Origin: Numida meleagris
Taxonomy: Eukaryota; Chordata; Aves; Galliformes; Numididae
Length of the DNA stretch: 64,000 nt
Assembly (NCBI RefSeq): GCF_002078875.1
Contig: NC_034411.1
Location: 29,471,226-29,535,225, forward strand
Direction of reading: 5' to 3'
Part shown: positions 30,901 to 43,500 of the stretch, piece by piece
Layout: every line of letters starts with the position of its first letter
Numbering within the stretch: the first letter of the stretch is position 1
Notes under the pieces: model-generated
Told to the model about the DNA's origin: nothing
The model's database searches: none
The model's input: the letters and a program-made list of their open reading frames with translations, nothing else
Translations under genes and position numbers: made by a program

Positions 30901-32965
30901 TCTTGCCTGCTCCTTCCTCCTCGTGCTCTTCCTCTGCTCCACCATGGGGGCCCTTCCATGCGATGCAGTCCTTCACAAACTGATCCACAGTGGATTTCCC
31001 AGTGGCTGCAGTTCAAGAACAGCTCCAGCATGGGAGCTTTCTACAAGGTTCAGGAAAAGCTCGTTCCTGCATAGGCTCTCCATGGGGACAGCTTTATTTG
31101 GGCAATAACCACCAACTCCACTATGCTCCTCCAGAGGCTGCAGGGGGACAACCTCTGTCACCAGAGTCTTTTCCACCGACTACAGGGGAATCTCTGTACT
31201 GGTACCTGGAACACATCCTCTCCCTCCTTTGTCACTGACCTTGGTGCCTGCAGAGCTGTTTCTCTCATTTTTTCCTCTCTCCTCCCTCTCTCAGAGCTGT
31301 TGCACAGCATTTTTGTTATCCTTTCTTAAATATCTTATCACAGAGGCACAACAAGAATCACTCATTGGCTCAGGTTTGACTAGCAGGTTACTTTTTGAGC
31401 TAGCTGAAATTGGCTCTCTTTTCACTGCAGCCACCCCTTAATCCTCTTGACACTACCAAAACCTTGCCATATAAAGCCAATACATACACATTTCTGGGTA
31501 AGGTAGGAAGTCAGTAGCTGAGGCCTGTTAAAGGAGAAGGTGGAAACGGAATCTATAATGGCAATCAGTAACTCCACAGCTAGAGGCATTTTGCCATGGC
31601 ACACTGCATGTGCTTAATTTGGTCTTACTGTGCCACCATCACCTGAGGAAAATGAAAACTCTATTATCATTGAACCTTCACGGCCAAGGAAGTCTGGTAT
31701 TGGAAGGAGTTACCATAACAAAGGGAAGTCTATTCAAATACAGGTTCCTATATCAGGGAAAGATGGCACCATATCAGACTGTCAACAGGGATGAACACAG
31801 ATTACACAGGATCACAAAATTTATTGTTCACAGATATGGCAAAGATGCCAGTTCCAAGGTCAGTGATGGAACAAACTGACAAAAATGAAGCCATTTTAAT
31901 CTCAACAAATGGTAGTGGCATAAGAAATGAGAAAACACTCAAAGCAGCATGAAATAAATTAGCAGAGGTGTAAAGTACTTGATACATATTGATATGAACT
32001 TCTTCATGCACATCAATAGGTAATCAGTAGGTTTAATAGCAAAATAACAGAAACACCAAAATACAAACCTTAATTTTTTCAATGACTATTGGTATCTCCT
32101 GGTCCCATACATGAGACAAGCCGCCATCTGTAATGTATGCTCTACATGAGGCAACCATTTGATTTGTAACCTAGTGCAGACAAATGAAACAATTAGGTTT
32201 CAAGCTTAGAAGGAAATTTGCCTTTTTCACAGAATCCGTCAAAATTCCCACTTGCATGTATTAGCACTATTAGAGTTTGAATTAATTTTACTTGCGGGAA
32301 TAATAATGGCAAAATAATATATGCAACATAAAAGAAAAACACATTATAGAACGTCTTAAAACGTGCCCAGAAGCATACTCAAGTCCCAAGAAGCATTTAT
32401 GAGTACATGTAATTCATAAGAATAGCAGTATATATGCATAAAATCAGAACGTCACCAAACACAAGAACAAGGACATTTCAATAATGAAGTAATATCATCC
32501 TAATTATTCTTCAATTACTCTGTCGCCTTACACTATAATACAATAAGAGCTAAGGCTATAGGCAGGATCTCCCATGTCCCCTCTGATTATCTTTAAATGG
32601 AAGCACTCATGAAGGGGTGAACAGTTAAAACACTTGAGCTTTGATGAAAAAGCTTGGACTGGAATAGAATTTCTCCTTGTTTCATAGCACAGTTTCATTG
32701 AACCAGTTTGGCTGTACACTAGCCTCTGTAGTGAAACACTCCATCCCTTAGATCATTAATAAATACTATCAAGTGCCAATATACAAAAACGTAAAAACCA
32801 ATTATTGACCAGGCAAATATAAATATTGCTCCACAATCCATACCTAACAACTGAAGTATGGAAAACAGCCCGAGTCATGGACACAGGTAGCCTCAGAAAA
32901 GGCTTTCTTAATCTTCTAGTTCAAACCAAACTGCAAAGAAGTCTATAGTAAATCCTGGGTGTTTT

Positions 32966-33009
<44 letters not shown>

Positions 33010-36000
33010 TTTTAAAGAAAGTTATGTATTGAGGTCCACTATCAATGTCTTCTATATGCTTACTGGAGGCAATAGCTAACAGAAAAACCACATTTGCTGG
33101 CAGTGAAAGAAATAGGCTGCCAGAGGGCCAAAGGGCTTACCAATTATAGACATGAGGAGAGGGTTCAAATCTCACTAGCATTCCAAGTTCTTGAAGAAGT
33201 ACACAAATAAAAAAGCTACATGAATGCTCAGCTGAGTTATGAAAATTGCCCAGGCAGTCTCAGCTGTTTTCAAAGCTCCTAGTGACAGCAAATTCATAGT
33301 GAACTGGGAAATTAGATGACATCTGATATGCTGAGAGACACAATCACGTCTCCCCATGTGAGAGAATGAATTTACCTATCCCCTGTAAAAGAAAATCTTT
33401 TCTTCTCATCCTACAGTTCATTCCCAAAGAACTTTTGTCTTCTACTTAATTTGTACCTTACAACTCTAATATCTGCATATCTTTATCAGCACTGTACAAT
33501 TTAACAATGAATTCAAAAAGTGCAGCAACACTTTTATATTACATATACAGTTATCTCAAGGTGAACATGTAAGATCTATACCCTTAGCCCTCTAAGAACT
33601 TTAAGTAGTGATATAACATTATTGATGAAGCACTAACTTCTCATTTTCATTTAGCAAACAACTGAGCAGAGTAATTCAGATCCTGACATTTATTAAGAAG
33701 AAAAATTTAATTTTGTTGAACCAAGGATAATAAAGTTCATTCCAAAAGATAAGTTTCTACTCTGAATTCAATCCTCTCTTGATCAACAGGCTTCTCTTCC
33801 TTTTCTTTACATACACCCACTGTTTGTCACCAATTTTTAACAACTGTCCCACTGAATTAAACAAAATTAGATTTTCTTTTATTTTTTTCAGAAAAAAAAT
33901 CTCATGGTTTTTACAACAAACGTTATTAAGTTTAATATATTTACCTTTATAAATAATGATGTCATTCTTTCGGAAGTATTGTAATATCTTGAAACACTGT
34001 GAATCATTCGGATAGCATTTATCAAGTTTGGTATTCCACTTGTCATTGACACCTTAAAGCAGAGTTTTGAGAAAAAGTTTATTTTCTATTGTTAGCAACT
34101 TCATCATTATTATTATATTGACAACATGTAAATTACAGTTTTACCTAAACCACATTAAGCAATCTTTAAAATGTCATAGCATCTTACCAAAAAGTTTCTC
34201 GTCAAGAAATCTAATTATGCTCAACACATTTTTAAAGGAATCTCAACTAACAAACAGAATAAAACTCTCAGATTATTTGGACAGATAAATGCATTCATAT
34301 GAATATTTTTAATGTTATTTTGATGATCGTAACTGAACACTGATTCCAAAAGTACAGGTTGCATTTTTTGGCACAAAAGAAAGTATTCTTCTGGCAGCTG
34401 ACAGTGGCTGTTCATGATTAATGCTTCTGTTTTTCTTCAAGTACAGCTGTTAAATGTATTCTATGCCGTTACATTGTAAAAATAATCATTGCATAAAATA
34501 TTTCATTCAGAGATTTCACAGAAGTCATAAAATAATTGTCACAGTATTAATTTTATTAATGAGTGTTAGTCATATAAAAAATCTAAATCCTACACACATT
34601 TCATGAAATCACTATTCATACCATTAAAACTAATTTACCACCTTACTGTTGTTTGGTAACTGAACCACTTCCAAAATATTTTGTTTAAAGAAAAAAAAGG
34701 CAAAAGAAAAGACTATTCATAAATAATATCCAGACATTGCAGAAAAATGATAATTACCAAGCAAATATCAAATAGGCCCAGGCTGTTCTTACAAATGTGA
34801 CACATGCTGTATCACATGTGACACTGTCTTCTAGGGAAGGTTATGACTTTCTCATTTGTCAACTAATCACTAGTAAAAGGGTTCCGTTTGAAAAAAGTTA
34901 CTTAACTATAAGGATGGGAAGCGTGTAAAACATGTAGGACCACTAGAGGAATATTATCAGCTTAATGAGAAAAATATTTCCTTATTTTATGTCTATAATA
35001 TTCTTCACTCATGAATCATAACTAGCAGAGAATTATTTGTACTTCCTTCATGGAGAAATGAAATTTAATAGTATAGCGACACTAAAAAAATTACCCCCAA
35101 AAAAGCACTTTAAAAAGAATGTCCAGCTGTTGTGGTTTAACCCAGCAACTGGCTAAGCAGCACAAAGCTGTTTACTCAGTCCTCCCCACGGTGGGGAGGG
35201 ATAAAACAGAAATTCAGATTTATCCAAACTGTTCCAGATTAAACAAAAAACGAAGCTAATTATCCCATGTTAGTACACTAACAAAATCTTTAATGGGCCC
35301 TACCCAAAAATGTATTTATGTTAGATTATTTTAGTAACTCCTACGAAGCCGTCTAAGCCTGATACACACTTGACTATGTCTTTTATTCTCTGGTACCTGG
35401 CTCCCTCTAGCGATAGACCGAAGGACTGAAGAAGATAAGCTGCTCAGTCCTCTTTTCTGACATCTTATGCTTTTTGCTGTTGCTTTGTTTTTTTGTGTTT
35501 GTTTCGTGGGGTAATTTATTTTTGCTTCTCCGCAGTTAAAACTTTGAATTAGGATCCTAAGCTGACAGAACTTAAGAAAAATATGCACCACTTCCCAATG
35601 GAGGACAGGAGTCACGTAGGATCAAAGCAGAGAGGACAAGAAACAAGAATGGAACAAACACTTTTTCCTAGTCTATTTCCTACTTCCCCCACATTCTGCA
35701 TCACTTCTTACTAATATGCACTTGTTATAATAATTATTAATAAATATTAAACAGTATATTTTACTGAATTAGGGTTCACTAGTGTATATGAACAATCTGA
35801 GTTCCAAATAGATGTAATTTCTACAAATAGAAGCAGCTAACAAAATTTTCAATATCAAAATATTATTTTACCCTGCTAGTAGTATTTAAGGCCTCATTAG
35901 GTTTCCATTATTTTTATATAACTGAAATTTTAGCATTTTGGTTATGATTGTGTAATATTCACTGACATGGAATTTCCAATGAAATACATATTTTGAGATT

Positions 36001-37470
36001 CTTCCAGTGTAAATGTTCATTTTTGGCTCATTTTAAAATAATATTGGCAGAGCACTGACTAGGCAATCACATGTATTAATTTATTGATAAAGCACTGGTT
36101 TTAAAATGTATTTGTAATAAAATAATGTTTTATTTTAGTTATAAGTTTTGCTAGACAGATGTTTCAAAAAAAAAAAATCAATACATGAAAAAAAAAAAAA
36201 ACAAAGATTTCTTTTACCCAGAAAATTTTTAATGGACAGTTTATATAAATAACTAAACTTTGCTCAGAGAATAATGAAAGGCATACTTACAAGCTCATGG
36301 TCATAAAGAGGCTGACAAACTTTTTCAAGTGTGCATAAATATTTGACATTATCTTTCGATTCATTTGCTGCATCTGTGATTCTGGCATCTAGCTCTTGCC
36401 ACATCTAGGCAAAAAACTTTACTGTGAAAAAACTTCATAGATAATTAACTAGTTCTTTTAATTTGCACTGATGCGCTTTGAAGCAAACCTCAGAAAATTG
36501 TTTTTTAAAGGCACCATCAAAACAAGTAATGTAAGTCGTTTACATCTGGGACTATATATATATATATATTTTTTTTTTTTTGCCAACATCTCTAATAATA
36601 TCTTCTTCTCTCACTACATCAAGCACACTAGCAGCATAACTAAATTTTCCCCTCCCAATTCTCCTCAGAAAAACTCTCTTAAATATAACAAAAATAAGTA
36701 AATAAATATTGCAAGCTTTGTCTACTATAAAAAGGAAAAAGGAATTAATTACCTTTAGTAGTTTAGAATGTCCAACATTCAGAATATTAATGACAGCTTT
36801 GCAGTCTGATCCTTTTATCTGCTCAATAATGGAATTAAATTTAGCAGACATACATTTCCAGTGCTGTAATTCAGTCAATGGACCTGAATTATCAGCTTCT
36901 TTCCTCATCTGTTGACTCTCAATCAGAACCTGCAATCAAATTGGAAAAAAAAAAAAAAAAAAAAGGCTCTTTTAGAGAACGGACAAATTGTTCAGCTGTT
37001 GTTAAAAACTGGGTGGATCTCAGCATGTTTTTTATTTTACCAGAATTTGAAATACACAAGCTTTTGGAGGAAAAAAAAAAAGGTAAAAATGGAATAGTTA
37101 TTTTAATAAGTGCAGTAAACACCAGATGTAAATGCATAAATGTACTCATCTGCATGTACATACACATATAGTCAATTATCTTTACCTTTCATTGACATTT
37201 TTATTCTGATGAGTTGCATACAATAAACATAAAATGCTCTTATATGTCCCAATTTACACAGATTCTATATTATGACAAAGAGTTCTGTGCTTTATCTTGG
37301 AAATCTTAAGACACTGATTTATTGGATAAAAGGGACTTCACCATGTAAGATTTGCACAGGAACACCAGATCAAAAATGTCATCTTGGCCTGGTCAAACAT
37401 CTTTCTAACAACGATATCTCACTTATAACCTGACAGTTAGCAGAAACTTAGCACACAATTCATACACTGC

Positions 37471-37508
<38 letters not shown>

Positions 37509-40500
37509 TATACCTGTATATACTATCATTATTACTCCTGCATCCTTCATCCTCTCCTTTTTACTTGTGTATCAAGAGTTCATAAACTTGTATTCTTACC
37601 AGACTGCAAGTTCTGATGGGTAGAGTGCCTTCTTAACTTCACTTGTCTAGAGAAGCAATTGACAGGCATACTCAGGCACAAATCTAGATGTAACCTTAAA
37701 ATAACTTCAGGCAAGTCTCATATATCATTTATAAGTATCTAACAACATTCATGTTGGATCAATGTGTTAAAACAACTTACTCTTTCAATTTGTCTGTGCC
37801 AGATCATAAGTACTTCTTCTAGCTGGTGAATCATATCAGGATTATCTGCTGCTGTTGTTATTTCCTCAAAGGACTGGAGTTTAGAAAAATTAATGTGATC
37901 TATTTTTTTCAACTCAACAGTTCCTTCAATACTTACTATAGCCCCTGAGTAATAACAAATTAAAAAAAAAAAAAAAGCAATTATAATACAGAACCAATTA
38001 AGACTTGAAAATTTCTTTCTACCAGAGTAAGCAATTTACATTTGGGCATATGTATCTGTAAAGAGTAATGTTTCAATACTATAGGCATTTTACTGAAATT
38101 TCATAAAACAGAAAATTCTTCTTTTAAATCCCACATGTTCCTCCTTAGAACTAACGTATCACTAGATGATATTCTCAAGTCAATAATCTCTGCATACATT
38201 TATTAGGCAAGATTTTGATAATTTTATTTTTCCTTGAAGGCTTAGGTACATTGCTTACCTTTGTCCTACTGTGCAGAAAGAAAATTAAGAATTAAGAAAA
38301 TTCTTACATAGAATTCCTCTAATTTGGTTGCTTTCTAAATGCAATGCTTACCTTCTAGAAATGAAAGGTATCTCCTAACACTTTCCACAAAATTCTGTTT
38401 GTCTTTTGTATCCTGTTTGGATTGACTTAAAACACCCCAGTTATTTGTTGCAAGGATAGCTGGGATAAAAATCTTTTCTAACATGTTCTTAATGCCACGT
38501 AGGAGTCCTTCAGTGGCATCCAAAACACAAAAGAATGTATCCTGCATTGTAACATAACAGTTAGTGATGCAGTAACTTAGAATGGAAACAGTATTACGAA
38601 GTCAGCATTTTTTTAATAAAAACACTCTGATTTTGCACATGAAAATTTTAACATCAGGAGAAACGTCCTGTTGATTGTTGAGAATCAATTCCACACATAT
38701 TTAATAATTTGTCTTATATAGTTGTACAGCAGAAAAACTCATGCTACATAACTTGCTTAGGATAAATGTGCGTTTCACGCATTCAAATATACAAAAGAGA
38801 TACAAATAAACTTATTCTCTGCTGGAATTTGCTATCTTGACGTCTTCTAGGCAAATGTGAGTCCTTCTAGTTTAGGGTTTCATCAGACCTAAAATGTACT
38901 TAGTGGCTTTACCTTCTTCAAAAAAAAAATGGCAAAGAGGAGAATGATAGAGAGAATGATAAATTAATAGAAATGCTTACTGCTTCTTTAACAACTGCTC
39001 TGCAAGGCAGAGAATTCACCAGATATACCGAGTACTTGCTGAAGTAATACAGCTCTTCAATGCCTTCCCAAAGATGAGAGCACAGTGTGATACAACTTAA
39101 CATTCAAAAATATGCAGCTACCAGTAAATTTAGTAATGTAACAATAGTGAAACAAATAATGAAACAAAACTATCTGCTTTTCAAGTTCTTTGTTTTTAAA
39201 ATTGAATGAGAGAATACCTCATGTATAGTTTTTGCCTTTATATTGTTGTCATTCTTAAGACGAACAAAAAACAAACATAGTCCTTCAAATTTGTCCGGTG
39301 TATTGTCCACATAAAACTGCATCATTTTGCCTCCTTTTGCAGCTCCTGGAATTGTCCGACCACATTCTGAAAAGAATTTCATAGGTGTCAGTATTTTTTT
39401 TAAAGTGAATTATTACAAAATGCTTGAAATACACTGAAAAAAAAAATCAACATAGAAATCACTTATTTGAAGTGCTGCATTGAAGAGGGAATTTGTTCGG
39501 GTCCACCATCTTGAAATTTGCTGGTGGCTAAGATAAATTATATGCTGCTTCTCATTCACCCTATCAAAGATATTGTACTCAAGAAAAAATAGGGAAACAA
39601 GTAAAGAAGTAGTAAGAATTAGATAGGCACGAGGAAGGAAGAAGGAAAAGTAGAAAAAGCAGGGTATGGAAGACAGGCAAATGGTAGAAGAAAGTAAGAC
39701 AGTATTACAGGGCTTTAATGTTGCGTTCATATATATATGTATTAAAAAAAATGAATTACAATTATTCTGGCAAACTGAATTTTAATTTTTCCTCATTTTG
39801 TGTGCTCATTTTTGCATTATTTTCAGTATTAACCCCACCATGTGGCAGCCTATTGACATAAGATTCATCTTGTGATTCACAACCTTCAGGCTGACCACAC
39901 ATATTTCTGCTAATAGGTAAGGAATAATAGGCTACAGCAATCTTCTGTATTTTTTATGAAGATGAGCACTAAATGAGGCACATTAAATAATTCGCAATGT
40001 CGCAGAGATACCCCTTCATAGCTGAAAAACTCTAAAGTCAGAGTTTACTCAGAGAAAATAAGCAGAACAACCTGCAACACAGAAGACTAAATGCTGCATT
40101 TTCCTTATATTTTCCCTGCTTTTCTCTTATTTCCAGCTACTTCTCAAAGCTTCAACATAGTTTCTGAGGTTTCTCATAGCACTACCTAGTTCTTCTGCAA
40201 CTCTTGCTAAACTTCCATTCTATTATTTAGTCATTTTGAAGCTCTTTTTCTTATTGTATCGTTCCACTCTATTTGTCTACCACCCACAAATTCTTTCTTG
40301 CACAACCTCCCTGACCAGCCAGTTCCTTTCTTCCCAGCTTCTCTTCCCCTATTTAAGAAAACCTTCCTCAAAATCACAGGTTCTGTTTACATCATTTTCA
40401 CACCCAAAATCTCCCCACGTTCCCATCACAGGCTAACTATCTTTCTCAGCTGCATCTCTTCTATTTTATCCTAGCAGATTCGAATCAAAGGAGCACATTT

Positions 40501-43500
40501 CTACAGGCTGTTAGGTGCCAGATACATCACCAAACTGAAAATACTGGCCTCAGTGCTGATTCTACTTTACCTGGAGTTGCAGCTAAGAGGAAACAATTAC
40601 TTCTGTTACTCTTAATTGCAGCACTTTGAAGTGATTCTGCAGATATAGAGTATGCAGAGTACATCTATACAAAATTGCAATATAGCGATGGGATACCCTC
40701 AGTTCATCTATGAATATACTCCTATGCAGTGTGGTTATTTCATACAAGTTGGTAAGGGAATGCCATGGTCTGAGCTTAGAAAATCATTAGGCATGTTAGA
40801 CATCAAACTCTACCTATTTACTGAACATGTAAAAATTGAACATTTTCAAATGCTGATAATAGATGCAAATTCAGACACATCATATAATAAAACCATAGAA
40901 TGGCTTGGGTTGGAAGGGACCTTAACAACCATCTAGTCTCGACTTCCCTGCCATTGGCAGAGCTGCTCCCCACCAGCTCAGGCTGCCAAGGCCTCACCCA
41001 ACCTGCCCTTGAGAACCTTCAGGAATGGGGCACTCACAGCTTCTCTAGGCAATCTGTTCCAGGGCCTCACCACTCTCTGAGTAAAGAATTTATTCCTAAC
41101 ATCTAACCTAAATCTCCCCTCTTTTAGTTTAAAGCCATTCTCCCTTGTCCTGTCATTATCAGAGTGTGTGAAAAGTTGGTCTTCCAAAGATTTTATGAAA
41201 TAAGTTTCTAATTAATCAAGGGAAAAACTCTTGAAATAAATAGTTGCAAACATTTTAACATTTCAAAATAATTTCTGTTTTTATAGACTTCCTTCCAGAA
41301 ATGGTTGAAATTGACTGAATTTTTTCTGAAGTATTTGACTTAAAGCGATATGCATTTACAATGAAATGTTTTCAGTCCTTATAGCAATAGACTTGTATGG
41401 GAGCTGCTGAGTCATGGCCTGAACCACTGATTAAGCACCTGGAAGAAAGACCCAGTCAGCCCTGGGAGCACAGGTGAAGGCAATTCACCTGTGCAACCAG
41501 AAGGGGTGGAGCCTGGCTCCACTTCCCTTAGGCCTCATTTAAGGGCTGACTGCCCCTGAGGAAGGATCTCTTCCTGGAGATCCCTCCTTAGTGAGAGCCC
41601 TTCCCTGTGTGCCCAAAATCTTCCGATCTGGGTGAGCTCTCTATTTTCCTTCCACCTTTTTTGTAATGCTATTTCCATTGCGTCAATCCTTCTGATTGCT
41701 ACAAGACTGCAGAATTATGAACAAATGAAAGCCAGTTTTTATCCTGGCTAACAGGATTTAATTTAACAGTAAATGGTATTATTACATCTGCTTGTATTAA
41801 TGTTGTTAAAAAGTTACCTATTCCTGGTGTATCTCCTTCTTGATAGAAAATTTTCAATGCTTTACTTCCTCCCTTGGCAAAAAAAGACTCAAATGCTTCA
41901 AACTGTTAAATTAAAATAAAAAAAGAGAATGCTTGTTACACAAATCATTACTTTTTATGTAGCTATAAGATAAGCAACATCATCTGACTATGGTACTGCC
42001 TCAAGTTTTGATGGTGCGTGCTGCTCATACTCAAATGTTATGAGAAGTTACTAAACAACAGATTGTTGAAATATTGCCTTGAATTACTTATGTCGCTCAC
42101 ATAGATGGCTTAGCTCTGATATCTGCATGTCATACATTCACAGTCTTCACCAGTAATGCACAGAAACTGGAGAGTATTCTGTTACTCTCGGTGATCTGCA
42201 GGTCTGACGTATTAGCGCAAAGCAAGTGGTCATGAAGAGACTTAGAAGTACACAAGGCAAACTTGTATGACCTGATATAACCTGCTACGGCAACTCTACA
42301 CCTAAAAGTAAGATTCAGTGGTTTAAAAAAAAAACCTTAGCATTACACATTAGGCAACTGATATTTCATGATAAAATAAGATCATATGTGTTAGCAAAGG
42401 AAATGAACGCAGCTGAAAAAGCTCTGAAAAGCACTGAAAGAAGGTCTGGAGGAGATCAGGTTTCAGAGTATGGCATAAGCCTCCTGGGTACTGATCTGAT
42501 CAAAAACTACCTTCCTTAACAATCTCTGTAGTTGTCTGTAAGAATGATTGACTCAGTAAGATGTGACTTGGCATTCAAACTATTTGAATAAAGGGCTCTC
42601 TACTTTGGTAGTGAACTCCTTCCAATTGAAAACAGAGTCAGAAATTTAGCTAGCAAAAGTGTCTGCAGATGCATCACCTATTCAAACACAAAGCATATCC
42701 CTCTAGATATGGGATCTCTCATAAGCAAGTTTGTTTTGTTTTTCCCCACAGAATAAGCATATATATAAATTTGAATTAGAACTGAGGTGGGAAAATGAGT
42801 GACACCGAGGCGGATCTAATTTTAACGTGCTCCTTTAAGAACACAACACTGTGCAAAAATAAACTAAGTACAAGCAAACCAGATCTAGAAATGTACACAG
42901 CACTTTCATTTTTTCTATAGGCAATAGGGGATAACAGTGTTAGAACTCCGAAAAAAAAAATCTCCCTCAATTAGTAATACATAGTACATAAAATAAATAG
43001 ATAAAGTACTGAAAGGTCAATGACAAAACAAGAAAAAGATTGAAAAAAAGAGAAAGGAGGAACGATATCTTATGCTCTTGTGTGATTTTATAGATAGGGC
43101 AAGATGTGAGCTAACCCTCTGGCTAAAGATTCTGCAAATGCACCTTGTTTCAAGCACGTGTGGTACAAGCACTTGCGTGTGAATACACCACACAGGCTAC
43201 TGTTCTAAGTATAACATTTACAAATGTCAAAGACAAGATACATATAATTTCCTAACTGAGAATTGTTAAAAGACAATGTTGACAATGCCCCAGAGTCCTA
43301 CACTGTGTACGAACTAAAAATGGAAAAATTCTAACCATAAAAAGTTTTGAAATTGTGGTAAATAAGGGGAGAACAAACAAACAAAAACAAACTAACGTGC
43401 ACCATCCCAAAGGTTCTTCTGTGTCGGAATTAATTGAACTTAGTGTAGAACAGCAACTTGACTTGAAGTCAGGATGATCTACAACTATATACCACTTATC

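Larger units (their letters stand above)
39367..41817 (-). other. DNAH8 intron between exons 3 and 4
   Basis: 2.5 kb of intron with a minus-strand CR1 (40893-41187) and a possible solo LTR (about 41405-41710). Confidence 0.7.

Noticed and set aside
32964..33012. Regular short repeats as a CRISPR-like array
   Set aside because: It is a simple tetranucleotide microsatellite without spacers in a vertebrate intron.
38918..39103. Minus-strand open frame with a good GTAAGC donor that could be an extra DNAH8 exon
   Set aside because: Exon 4 ends in phase 0 and exon 5 begins in phase 0 with family-consistent sequence across the join. No AG acceptor for this frame keeps phase.
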